DNA of 64,000 nt from Scytonema sp. RU_4_4. Lineage in GTDB: Bacteria > Cyanobacteriota > Cyanobacteriia > Cyanobacteriales > Nostocaceae. Of the stretch, positions 19,621 through 30,700 are shown one piece after another. Under the pieces are notes generated by a model. It saw only the letters and a list, made by a program, of their open reading frames with translations. It had not been told where the DNA came from and ran no database searches. The stretch is from positions 1-64,000 of the forward strand of contig JAAUSC010000008.1 of the NCBI GenBank assembly GCA_012031965.1, in the 5' to 3' direction. Numbering within the stretch: position 1 is the first letter of the stretch; every line of letters begins with the position of its first letter. The translations under genes were made by a program, and so were the position numbers.

Positions 19621-19898
19621 GAGGAGATTTAAACAGGTTTACTAGTTCCTGGGATTATATCCAATCAAAAACTACTCCCTTTTACAAGGACTAAAGTCCC
19701 TCGTGTCGTGTTTCCTCCTGTTTCTCGCGGCGACGGGTTTCCACACTTTCCGCAAGGTTTTATGAAACTGCTCTATGGATTAGTTACCCTAGAACTATAG
19801 TTTCCTTTTCTAGTCCTCAGTCATTTTAGTATTTTGCTTCTGAGGCATACAACAAACAACCAAGCCACTTTCTTAACAAACAGCTCCCACAAATCATA

Positions 19899-20432
19899 AT
19901 GTCAGTGATTGAAAGAAAAAGAAATCGCGACCTGCCCCAAATTAACGAACGAATTCGCTTCCCGAAAATTCGGGTTATTGATACCGATGGTTCTCAGTTG
20001 GGAATCCTGACCCCACCAGAAGCACTACAACTAGCGGAAGAAAAAGAACTTGACTTAGTGCTGCTGAGTGACAAGGCGGATCCACCGGTTTGTCGGATTA
20101 TGGACTATGGGAAATACAAGTTTGAGCAAGAGAAAAAGGCACGGGAAGCCCGGAAAAAGCAGCACACCGCTGATGTCAAAGAAGTGAAGATGCGTTATAA
20201 GATTGAAGAACACGACTACAATGTACGAGTCAAGCAAGCAGAGCGTTTTCTCAAAGACGGGGATAAAGTTAAAGCAACTGTGATGTTCCGGGGTCGAGAA
20301 ATCCAACACAGCGACATGGCAGAACAATTGCTCAAGCGAATGGCGACAGATTTAGAAGCATTTGGTGAAGTTCAGCAAATGCCCAAAAAAGAAGGGCGAA
20401 ACATGATGATGCTCATCTCACCCAAAAAGTAA
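19899..20432 (+). CDS. infC: translation initiation factor IF-3
   Basis: Binds the 30S subunit, prevents premature subunit joining and proofreads initiator tRNA. It has 177 residues with the N-terminal domain ([22 protein letters not shown]), the family signature [20 protein letters not shown] near residues 69-88 and the C-terminal domain ending MMMLISPKK. The start taken is ATG 19899; a GTG in frame two codons later also exists. IF-3 genes elsewhere often use rare start codons, which is not seen here. No rpmI or rplT follows, so it is outside the classic infC-rpmI-rplT operon. The long structured leader suggests post-transcriptional control. Confidence 0.97.
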   Translation: MSVIERKRNRDLPQINERIRFPKIRVIDTDGSQLGILTPPEALQLAEEKELDLVLLSDKADPPVCRIMDYGKYKFEQEKKAREARKKQHTADVKEVKMRYKIEEHDYNVRVKQAERFLKDGDKVKATVMFRGREIQHSDMAEQLLKRMATDLEAFGEVQQMPKKEGRNMMMLISPKK

Positions 20433-20461
20433 TCAAGAAATAAGCCAACTTAGCGAATGAG

Positions 20462-20504
20462 ACAAAGGGGGGATACTTCCGTTCGGGGGTTTCCCCCACT
20501 TTGT
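20462..20504. terminator. G/C-rich hairpin after infC
   Basis: ACAAAGGGGGG at 20462-20472 pairs with CCCCCACTTTGT at 20493-20504 with one bulged base, loop about 20 bases. It lies about 30 bp after the infC stop, fitting a transcription terminator, although no strong T-run follows. Confidence 0.55.
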
Positions 20505-20560
20505 ATTAGCCATCCTTAACTTTTAAGAGAAAATTGAACTTAGCTTAAACTTGATATTGC

Positions 20561-21736
20561 ATGAAATCTCTTATCTCTCGGATGCTGGCGGTACAGTCGC
20601 CTATTATTCCTGTCGTTGGGGAACTGATTAAAAGCTGTCCTGGTACAATCTCTCTAGGTCAGGGTGTTGTTTCCTATAGTCCACCACCCGAAGCAATAGA
20701 ACTTTTGCCGAAGTTCCTTGCCGAACCAACTAATCATTTATACCAAGCTGTTGAGGGAATTCCCTCACTACAAACTGCACTAGCTGCAAAATTACAAGTT
20801 TTTAACAGTATTGAAATCAATGAGGAAAACTGCATCGTTGTGACTGCAGGTAGCAATATGGCGTTTATGAACGCTGTTCTTGCCATCACTTCGGTGGGAG
20901 ATGAAATTATTCTTAATACGCCTTACTATTTCAACCATGAAATGGCGATTACTATGGCGGGTTGTCGTCCAGTGCTAGCCAAATGTGATGAAAATTACCA
21001 ACTGCGTCCAGAGGCGATCGCCCAAGCTATCACTTCCAAAACACGAGCAGTGGTGACGATTTCCCCGAATAATCCTACTGGAGCAGTGTATTCAGAACAA
21101 GCGTTGCGGGAAGTGAATCAAATTTGTCGCGATCATGGTATCTACCACATCAGCGATGAAGCTTATGAATACTTTACCTACAACGGAGCGAAGCATATTT
21201 CTCCCGGTGCATTCGTTGGAAGTCGCAATTACACGATTTCTCTTTATAGCCTTTCCAAAGCTTATGGTTTTGCAAGCTGGCGTATTGGCTACATGGTTAT
21301 CCCTAAACACCTGCTTGTCCCCGTCAAAAAAGTTCAAGACACGATTCTCATTTGTCCGCCTGTGATTTCCCAGTATGCAGCTTTAGGGGCGTTGCAAGCA
21401 AAAGAGGACTATTTGAAGAATCATATTGCGGCGATCGCCCAAGTCAGACTTGTCGTACTTGATTCCCTCAACAGTTTACAAGACTTGTGTACTATTGCTC
21501 CTGCTGAGGGTGCTTTCTATTTTTTCCTTAAAGTTCATACTCAATTGGATAGCTTTGAGCTAGTCGAGCGACTCATCCGCGAACATCAAGTCGCAGTGAT
21601 TCCTGGTACAACCTTTGGGATGGATGATGGATGCTATCTCCGCGTCGCCTACGGTGCGCTACAAAAAGAAACCGCAAAAGAAGGAATTGAGCGCTTGGTG
21701 AGGGGTTTGCAAAAAATAATTGACAAGGTGCATTAA
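20561..21736 (+). CDS. pyridoxal-phosphate-dependent aminotransferase, class I/II
   Basis: Cytoplasmic fold-type I aminotransferase of 391 residues. The PLP lysine is Lys233 in SLSKAYGFASWRIGY. Other family markers are PNNPTGAVYSEQALRE near residue 169, DEAYEYF near residue 199, and the C-terminal LRVAYG with the substrate-carboxylate Arg. The N-terminus, LGQGVVSYSPPPEA, resembles aspartate/aromatic aminotransferases of the I-gamma type. The substrate is not resolvable by eye. A monocistronic gene 128 bp after infC. Confidence 0.9.
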   Translation: MKSLISRMLAVQSPIIPVVGELIKSCPGTISLGQGVVSYSPPPEAIELLPKFLAEPTNHLYQAVEGIPSLQTALAAKLQVFNSIEINEENCIVVTAGSNMAFMNAVLAITSVGDEIILNTPYYFNHEMAITMAGCRPVLAKCDENYQLRPEAIAQAITSKTRAVVTISPNNPTGAVYSEQALREVNQICRDHGIYHISDEAYEYFTYNGAKHISPGAFVGSRNYTISLYSLSKAYGFASWRIGYMVIPKHLLVPVKKVQDTILICPPVISQYAALGALQAKEDYLKNHIAAIAQVRLVVLDSLNSLQDLCTIAPAEGAFYFFLKVHTQLDSFELVERLIREHQVAVIPGTTFGMDDGCYLRVAYGALQKETAKEGIERLVRGLQKIIDKVH

Positions 21737-21963
21737 ACTAGAAATTTAGTCAAAAAATAGGTTTGACTCACCATATAGCAATCCTATCTGATTTGTGAAA
21801 AAGGCTTTGTGAAAAAGGCTTTTATTAAATAAACCGCACCAGACAAGAGAGAACGCAGAGTAGGAGAAAAGAGAATTTAACGAATGATTTAAGACTGCTA
21901 TATTTATATTTAGTATTTTTTTTATTTTAGAAACTGCAAAATTAAAAACCCACAATTAACTGT

Positions 21964-22407
21964 ATGCCAATTCTTAATATTTTAATAGAAATCGAAACAA
22001 AACAAGGAATCAATATTCATAATATTACATCACAACTTCAAGATTTGATAGAATCAACCTCGATTAAAAATGGTCAGGCTTTAGTTTTTTCTCGCCACAC
22101 AACCACGGCATTAGCTATTAATGAGTATGAAGAAAGATTGTTAGAAGATGTCACAGTTTATTTGCAAAAACTGGCACCAGAATCAGACCGATACTTACAT
22201 AATGATTTACACTTAAGAAAAAATATCCCTCCAGATGAACCAATGAATGCCCATTCTCATTTAATGGCAATGACTCTAAGTACGAGTGAAGTGATTCCAA
22301 TTGTGGATGGGAAATTAGCTTTGGGAACTTATCAATCTGTTTTATTTTTTGAGTTAGACGGACCACGCAAAAGAACTGTATTTTGTCAAATTTCTGGCGA
22401 GTCGTGA
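21964..22407 (+). CDS. YjbQ family protein (UPF0047, secondary thiamine-phosphate synthase type)
   Basis: A 147-residue single-domain protein. Family marks: FSRHTTTALAINEYE near residues 44-58, the His-rich HLRKNIPPDEPMNAHSHLMAM segment (about 81-101), and LGTYQSVLFFELDGPRKR near the C-terminus. Members of this family can complement thiamine-phosphate synthase mutants, but their physiological role is unsettled. The next gene begins 3-4 bp after the stop, so the two are probably cotranscribed. Confidence 0.9.
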   Translation: MPILNILIEIETKQGINIHNITSQLQDLIESTSIKNGQALVFSRHTTTALAINEYEERLLEDVTVYLQKLAPESDRYLHNDLHLRKNIPPDEPMNAHSHLMAMTLSTSEVIPIVDGKLALGTYQSVLFFELDGPRKRTVFCQISGES

Positions 22408-22410
22408 GTG

Positions 22411-23832
22411 ATGAGAACGAAAATGACAAACAATCATGCAATTGTCATCGGTGGTAGTATGGCTGGGTTGGTAGTCGCTCGCATTATGAGCGATCGCTTT
22501 GAGCAAGTCACGCTTATTGAACGAGACCAATTTCCTTCAGGCGCTATTCCACGCAAGGGAATCCCTCAATCTCGCCACATTCATGTGCTATTACAGCAAG
22601 GTCAGCTCATACTCGAACAACTTTTCCCTGGACTTGGCGACGAAATGATTGCTGCTGGTGCTCATCCAATAGATGTAGCAGCAGATATGATGTGGCTTAC
22701 CCCTGCTGGATGGGGAGTTCGCTTTCCCTCCCATCTTTCTATGTTGGGATTCAGTCGCGATTTACTAGATTGGATCATTCGTCGTCGTCTAGCTACCATC
22801 AACAACATCCGCTTTGTGGAAGGATGTGATGTTATGGGACTTTTGTCGAATACTGATGGCACTTGTGTAGCTGGTGTATCCGTTCGCTCTCATCAACAAT
22901 CTCATTCAGGAATCTGCGAAGAAGAGCAAATACAAGCTGATTTAGTCGTTGATGCAAGTGGACGCACCTCCAAAGCTCCTCAATGGCTTAGAGCTTTGGA
23001 TTATCAACCTCCACAGGAAACCGTGCTCAATGCCTTTTTAGGTTACACTAGTCGCCTTTACCGACTCCCCACTGATTTTCAGAGTGATTGGAAAGTCGTG
23101 TATTTGCAAGCAGCACCCCCAACACGCACACGTGCTGCTGCATTTATGCCATTGGAAGAGAATCGTTGGATACTAACGGTTTATGGAGGCGATCACGATT
23201 ATCCACCTACTGATGAAGCAGGCTTGCTGGAATTTGTTCGTAGTATGCCTTGTCCTGCAATTTATAACGCAATCAAAGATGCAGAACCACTCTCCGAAAT
23301 CTACAGTTATCGTGGCACTGAAAATCGCTGGCGTCACTACGAGCGACTACCCCGTTATCTCGAAGGGTTCTTGGTTTTAGGTGATGCAGCCTGTACTTTT
23401 AATCCTGTCTATGGTCAAGGGATGACAACTGCGGTTTTAGGTGCTTCGACCTTGGATGAGTGTCTGCATCAACAACAGCAATACCGACCTGACGGCGATC
23501 TGACAGGTCTAGCAAAGCGCTTCCAGAAAAAACTAGCTAAAATCAATGCCATACCTTGGCTATTGGCAACAAGTGAGGACTATCGTTATCGAGGAACCGA
23601 GGGTGAACCACCCAGTCTGCTCACCCAACTCATGCACCGATACATGGATAGAGTTGTGCAGTTGACGACAAATCATACTGATGTACGCTTGGCACTGCTG
23701 GAAGTGATGCATATGCTCAAACCACCTGCTACACTGTTTCAACCGAGAATAGTTATTCCAGTCCTCAAGCAATTGTTCAAGTTCAATTCTGCGTTTTTGG
23801 CAAGAACCTCACATAGTGAGCAAGCAGGATAG
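22411..23832 (+). CDS. FAD-dependent monooxygenase-like oxidoreductase
   Basis: About 473 residues. The N-terminal FAD-binding motif is VIGGSMAGLVVARIMSDRF near residues 11-29. Residues near 170 read VVDASGRTSKAP (the DG motif region) and LVLGDAACTFNPVYGQGMT near 320 is the GD motif contacting FAD ribose and phosphate. This pattern fits the class A flavoprotein / geranylgeranyl-reductase-like group. Two ATGs are available (22411 and 22423) plus GTG 22408. The substrate is unknown. Its tight spacing to the YjbQ gene suggests an operon, although no common pathway is evident. Confidence 0.85.
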   Translation: MRTKMTNNHAIVIGGSMAGLVVARIMSDRFEQVTLIERDQFPSGAIPRKGIPQSRHIHVLLQQGQLILEQLFPGLGDEMIAAGAHPIDVAADMMWLTPAGWGVRFPSHLSMLGFSRDLLDWIIRRRLATINNIRFVEGCDVMGLLSNTDGTCVAGVSVRSHQQSHSGICEEEQIQADLVVDASGRTSKAPQWLRALDYQPPQETVLNAFLGYTSRLYRLPTDFQSDWKVVYLQAAPPTRTRAAAFMPLEENRWILTVYGGDHDYPPTDEAGLLEFVRSMPCPAIYNAIKDAEPLSEIYSYRGTENRWRHYERLPRYLEGFLVLGDAACTFNPVYGQGMTTAVLGASTLDECLHQQQQYRPDGDLTGLAKRFQKKLAKINAIPWLLATSEDYRYRGTEGEPPSLLTQLMHRYMDRVVQLTTNHTDVRLALLEVMHMLKPPATLFQPRIVIPVLKQLFKFNSAFLARTSHSEQAG

Positions 23833-23923
23833 AGACTGCATATCCTAACAAAATTGGCTCCTACATCTAGATTAGAACTTAACGCATTCTACAAATAGGT
23901 TCTGTAGATGCAAGGAGACAATG

Positions 23924-24622
23924 ATGCTTGAGTTCTTTTCTACAGGATTGATATTATTGATTATTTTTCTGCCCGCTATGGCAATTGCATACGCAATTTC
24001 CTACCGCACAATCGGGCATCAAGCCGCTCAAAGGCGCTTGGGTCGCAGTGCTTTGTTGATACTGCTTGCTTTCTTCGTTGGCTTCGGGCTTCATTTCCTA
24101 GGTAAATATGGATCGATAAGCATTTGTTTTCTATTTGCAGCTTATGTGGTTTTATGGCTCCTAACTTGGAACTGGCGAAAGAAAAAGGCTGGTGCTTTAC
24201 TATTTGATGTCGGACGGTTTTCACGAAGCAAATTAATGCTTTGGGTTGGTGTATTGGAAGCACTGCTCGCAGTCTTCAATACTTGGTCGGCGATTAATAC
24301 AATCTCAACAGGGCTTGGGAATGACACTGAACTGGTGCAAGTTATATCGCAACTGGTTTTCTTTTGGTCGTTAGCCATCTATTTCCTCTCAAGCGGATTG
24401 AGCAGATTGGAGTTTCGAGAAAACGGCATCTGCTATATGCTTTCAGTAGTGAAGTGGGAGAAGCTGACATCCTACAGGTGGAACCAAGAGAAACCCAGCA
24501 TCGTGACGATTGAGTTTAAACAACCACCCTATCTCCTATCAACAGGATTCTGGAGTGTGCCCATTCCATCAGCACATCGGGATACAGTGGAGCAGATTCT
24601 GGCTGAGCATGTAAACAATTAA
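23924..24622 (+). CDS. membrane protein of unknown function with PH-like C-terminus
   Basis: About 232 residues with four to five hydrophobic segments (near 5-25, 43-60, 66-84, 107-125 and 145-160), then a soluble C-terminal part with LEFRENGICYMLSVVKWEKLTSYRW. That part resembles the small PH-like domains (DUF5673-type) at the end of some cyanobacterial and plant membrane proteins. AAGGAG at 23912-23917 is 6 bases from ATG 23924 but only 3 from ATG 23921, so I prefer the second. No function can be assigned. Confidence 0.72.
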   Translation: MLEFFSTGLILLIIFLPAMAIAYAISYRTIGHQAAQRRLGRSALLILLAFFVGFGLHFLGKYGSISICFLFAAYVVLWLLTWNWRKKKAGALLFDVGRFSRSKLMLWVGVLEALLAVFNTWSAINTISTGLGNDTELVQVISQLVFFWSLAIYFLSSGLSRLEFRENGICYMLSVVKWEKLTSYRWNQEKPSIVTIEFKQPPYLLSTGFWSVPIPSAHRDTVEQILAEHVNN

Positions 24623-24711
24623 TGATATTCCTGAAATTAAACAGGAATGTAACTTAAGATAGATGCCGAGACAGCAGTTTACTGGCTAATAACCTCACAC
24701 ACGCGAGAAGT

Positions 24712-27700
24712 ATGAGTATCACCATTAGCGGTTACAACCTCATCGAAGTCATTTATGACGGTACCACTACGTGTATTTATCGTGCTTTGAGGGAAACAGA
24801 GCAAACCTCGGTGATTATTAAAACTCTTAAAACTGAATATCCCACTATAGAACAGCTTACCCGATTAAGACACGAATATAAAATACTCCAACCTTTAGAG
24901 ATAGAAGGAATTGTTAAACCCTTAGCTTTAGAAAGCTATCAAAATGGTCTGGCGCTCATTTTGTCAGATTTTGGGGGAGAACCCCTAAAAAATTTTATCA
25001 ATGCTCAAAATTTAAACTTAAGCGATTTTTTGCAAATTGCAATTCAATTATCTTCAACGCTTGCTCAATTACATCAAAACAATATTCTTCATAAAGATAT
25101 TAAACCCCATAATATCCTCGTCAACGCGAAAACAGGTCAAGTTGAAATTATAGACTTTAGCATTTCATCATGCCTATCAAGGGAGAATCAGATCATCAGT
25201 AATCCCAATTTGCTGGAAGGCACCCTCCCCTATATGTCACCAGAACAAACTGGTAGGATGAACCGTTCAATTGACTACCGAACTGACTTTTACTCTCTAG
25301 GCGTCACGTTCTATGAAATGCTCACAGGACAACTGCCTTTTCAAGCGACTGATCCTTTGGAATTAGTTCATTGCCATATTGCTCAAACAGCAGTGACACC
25401 TAAAGAACTCAATCCAGAAATTCCGCAAGCGGTTTCTGATATTGTCATGAAATTATTGGCAAAAACTGCTGAAGAGAGATATCAAAGTGCTTTGGGATTA
25501 AAAGTCGATTTAGAAGAATGTCTAAGAAAACTGCAAGCGACTGGGAAAATTGAAGATTTCATTGTCGGTCAGCTTGATTTATACAGTCAATTTCTCATTC
25601 CACAAAAACTTTATGGTCGCGAAAAAGAAGTTGCCACTCTCATGAATGCCTTTGAGCGAGTGAGCCTTGGGGCAACCGAAATGATGTTAGTCAGTGGTTA
25701 CTCAGGTATTGGCAAATCTTCTTTAGTCAATGAAATTCATAAACCTATTGTGCGCCAACGGGGTTATTTTATTTCTGGTAAGTTTGACCAATTTAAGCGG
25801 AATATTCCTTATGCTTCCTTGATTCAGGCTTTTCAGGAACTCATCCAGCAGTTACTAACAGAAAATACTGACAAGATAGCTGTTTGGAAAGCAAAACTTT
25901 TAGAAGCTTTTGGTTCTAATGGTCAGATTATTATTGATGTGATTCCCGAAGTTGAACGGATTGTTGGTGTTCAGCCAGATGTTCCTCAATTAGCACCAAC
26001 TGAATCCCAAAACAGATTTAATCGGGTGTTTCAACAATTCATGAGTGTATTTTGTAAACCGGAGCATCCACTGGTACTCTTTCTAGATGACTTACAGTGG
26101 GCAGATTTAGCTTCATTGAAGTTGATTCAGCTGCTCTTGAGTGATTCAGGTAGCAAATATCTATTACTTATTGGTGCATATCGAGATAACGAAGTCAGCG
26201 CAACTCATCCATTAATGTTGACTTTGAAGGAAATTCAAAAATCTAGTCCTATTATCAACAATATTGTCCTCCAATCTTTGCAGAACACTCATGTCAACCA
26301 ATTAGTCAGCAACACTCTTCACAGTGATACTTTAAAGACAAACTCGCTAGCTGAATTAGTTTTTAGCAAAACCTTGGGTAACCCCTTTTTCTTAACTCAG
26401 CTACTCAAATCTCTTTATCAGGAAAAGTTGTTATCTTTTCATTTCATTGAAGGTTGCTGGCAGTGGGATATCGAGTTGCTGAAAGACATTGAAATCACCG
26501 ATAATGTCGTTGAATTGATGAGCAACCAGATTCAAAAGCTATCACCAACGACGCAGAATGTCTTAAAGTTAGCTGCCTGTATTGGGGACAAATTTACCTT
26601 AGATGTTCTGAGTATTGTTAATCAAAAATCTTTCTCAGAAACAGCAAAAGATTTGTGGGAATCTTTGCAAGCTGGTCTAGTTCTGCCTCTCAGTCAGTAC
26701 TATAAGATTCCTCTGGTTATGACTGGTCAGCAAAACGAACTATTAACAGATGACCTAGACGCACAAGCGGCTTCCCACAGGGTAGAACAACTGACTATTG
26801 CTTACAAGTTTTTACATGACCGAGTGCAGCAAGCAGCTTATTCTCTCATTGCAGATTCACAAAAAAAAGAAACTCATCTAAAAATTGGTCGATTGCTACT
26901 ACACAAAACGACATTTGAAGAACGAAAAGAAAATATCTTTGCTTTAGTTAATCAATTAAATTATGGCATCGACTTACTTGTGTCTGAGTCGGAAAAATAT
27001 GAGGTAGCTAAACTGAATCTCATAGCAGCTCAGAAAGCGAAAGCCGCAACGGCGTATGAGTCTGCTATCCGATATCTAAAGCTGGGTTTGGGGTTATTGG
27101 CAGCAAATAGCTGGCAAAATCAATACGAGCTAACACTGGGACTTTATGACTCAGCGATAGAAACAGCGTACCTTAACGGCGACTTTGAGCAGATGGAGAG
27201 ATGGGCAACAGTTGTCTTGCAACAGGCAAAAACCCCTATTGACAAAATGAAAGTCTATGAGGTTAAAATCCAAGCCTGCATGGCGCAAGTCAAACAACTC
27301 GAAGCAATCAAGATTGGGTTACAAGCGCTGGAACTGCTGGGGGTGAAGTTACCAGAGTCGCCGACTCCCTTGGATATTCAACAAACATTGACTCAAACAG
27401 CGACAAATTTGACCGGAAAGAATATAGAAAATTTGATTAACCTACCGTTAATGACAGAGGTAGATAAGCTAGCAACCATACGTATGCTCACAAGTATGGG
27501 TTCTGCGACCTATCAAGCTGCACCTGCACTGTTTCCGTTAGTTTTCTGCGAACAGGTGGATTTATCTCTCAAATATGGAAATGCGCCCTTCTCTGCATAC
27601 GGTTTTGTTGGTTACGGTGTCATTTTAAACAGCATAGTTCAAGACATTGAGTCGGCTTATAAATTTGGTCAGTTGGCCTTAAGTCTAATCGAACGGTTCA

Positions 27701-30700
27701 ACGCTTTAGAACTTAAAACAAGTGTATTCTTCGGAGCAGCAGCATGTACAATGCATGGGAAAGTTCATGTTAAAGAAACTTTGCCACTTTTCCAGGATGC
27801 TTACTCTAACGGACTAGAAAACGGTCATTTTGAATATGGTGGCTATGCTGCCATGCAAAAATGCCAATATTCATATTTCATCGGTCAGGAACTGATAAAG
27901 CTTGAACAAGAAATGGCAACAATCAGTCATACTCTTGCTCAACTCAAGCAAGAACATGCCTTGAATTGGAATCAAATATTTCAACAGTCAGTCCTTACCT
28001 TGCTAGAACCATCAAAAAATCCATGCAGTTTCTTAGGTGAAGTATACAACGAGGAGAAATCATTACCAGTTCTTAGGGAAGCTAATGACAGAACAGGACT
28101 CCACTATTTTTATTTAAACAAACTTATCATCTGTTATCTGTTTGGTGAGTACAATCAAGCATTGGAAAATGCAGTTCAAGCCGAACAATATTTAGATGGA
28201 GTGAAAGCATTTCTGGTTGTACCAGTGTTCTACTTCTACGATTCTCTAGCACAACTAGCGATATATCCATCAGTACCACACTCACAACAAGAACACCTCT
28301 TGAGCAAGGTGACAAAGAACCAGGAAAAAATGCGAAAATGGGCAGACCATGCCCCAATGAATTTTCAGCATAAATATGACTTGGTAGAGGCAGAAAAAGC
28401 GCAGATCTTAGGACAACCGGAGCAAGCGATCGCACTTTATGACCAAGCCATTGCTGGAGCTCAAGAACAAGGATATACTCAGGAAGAAGCACTGGCTAAT
28501 GAACTAGCAGCAGAGTTTTATTTTGAGCATGCTAGAGAAAAGGTGGCTCAAACCTATTTGACTGATGCTTACTATGGATATATTCGCTGGGGTGCGACGG
28601 CAAAAGTCAAAGATTTAGAAGCAAGATACCCTCACATCTTCTCTTGGAGACAGAAGGAAAAAACCAGAGTTCTGGAGATGAATCGAACAATTAACTCTAC
28701 GACTATAGGTAGTTCTCAAGTTTTGGATTTCGCCGCAGTGATGAAAGCATCTCTTGCTCTTTCTGGCGAAATCGTTTTGGACAAGTTGCTAGCTAAATTG
28801 ATGCGAATTGTCATTGAAAATGCGGGAGCGGAAACAGCATTTTTAATTTTAGAAAAAGCAGGACAGTTACTTATAGAAGCCTCAGAAAGTGTCGGGCAAG
28901 ATGAGATAACCGTGCAGCCATCGACACCTGTAGAATTCAGTCAGCAGCTACCAATATCTGTCATTAATTATGTGCGAAGCACTCAAGGGCATGTCGTACT
29001 GAACGATGCTAGCTCGGAGCAAGTCTTTGCAACAGATAGCTATATTATCAACCACAAACCAAAATCTATTTTATGTACGCCAATTGTGAATCAAGGGAAA
29101 CTCATTGGCATTCTTTATTTAGAAAATAACTTGATAATTGGAGCATTTACACAAGAGCGATTGGAAGTTTTACAACTTTTATCTTCTCAAGCAGCAATCT
29201 CGATTGAGAATGCACGTCTTTACAATGATTTAGAAGAATATAATCGGACATTGGCAGCGAAAGTCGAAGAGCGAACGTTGGAGTTACAAGATAAAAATTT
29301 GCAACTACAACAGGAAATTAAAGAACGCCAGCGAGCAGAAGAAACAGCCAAAACTGCCAACCGTGCCAAGAGCGAATTCTTGGCTAACATGAGTCATGAA
29401 CTCCGTACCCCGCTCAATGGTATTTTGGGTTATACTCAAATTTTTCAGAAAGATAAAGCTTTAACTGCTCAACAAAAGAATGGTATAGATATTATTCATC
29501 AGTGCGGCGAACACCTACTGACACTCATCAACGATATTTTAGATCTGTCCAAAATTGAAGCTCGGAGAATGGAACTTTATCCAAAAGAGTTTCATTTGCC
29601 TGAATTTCTTGAGAGTATTGCTGAAATTTGCCGCATCCATGCCGAACAAAAGGGAATTTCGTTAATTTACAAAACGCTTTCTCCACTACCAAGACTCATT
29701 CGAGCAGATGGAAAACGGTTGCGTCAAGTCTTGATTAATTTACTTAGCAATGCAGTGAAATTTACAGAAAAAGGTAGTATAACTTTCACAGTGGGTTATC
29801 AAGAGGAGAAACTTCGGTTTCAAGTAGAAGATACAGGGATTGGCATTGCACAGGAGCAACTAGAAGAAATATTTTTGCCATTCCAGCAGGTGTGTGAGGA
29901 GAGTCGTAAGACTGAAGGAACAGGATTGGGATTGGCAATTAGCCGTCAATTAGTTCAGATGATGGGTAGCGAACTAAAAGTGAAGAGTACTTTAGGTCAA
30001 GGCAGCGTTTTTTGGCTCGATTTGGATTTGCCTGAGGTTTTTCAACAAAGTGATGTTCAAAGCCTTGATAAAGGTAATATCATTGGTTTTATAGGACCTG
30101 CGCGGAAAGTTTTGGTGGTAGATGATAAATGGGCAAATCGCTCTGTTTTAGTGAATCTACTACAGCCATTGGGGTTTGAAGTCACAGAAGCAACAAATGG
30201 TTTAGACGCTCTTGATAAAGCGCGTGAATTTAAACCAGATGTGATTTTTATGGACTTAGTTATGAGCGTAATGGACGGCTTTGAAGCCACCCGTCGCCTC
30301 AGGATGTTACCAGACTTCAAAGAAGTGATAGTCATTGCCATTTCAGCTAGCGTTTTTGAGTTGGATCAAAAACAAAGTCGAGAGGTCGGTTGCAATGATT
30401 TTCTGCCCAAACCGATCCAAAAAGCGGAGCTTTTAGAAAAATTACAGGTGCATTTGGGGTTGGAATGGATTTATGAGCAGCAGGAAAATCAAGTCAGGGC
30501 GCAAAGTATTTTCCCTGTAAAGACTCAAGACTCACTTGTGGCTCCACCAGCAGAAGAACTTGCTGTCTTGCTTGATTTGGCGATGAGGGGCGACCTAAGA
30601 AGCATTGCACAACGAGCTGCAAAACTAGAGGAATTGGATGAACAATGGGCACCGTTTGCTACCCATTTGCGTCAACTGGCTAAAGGTTTTAAAGGAAAAC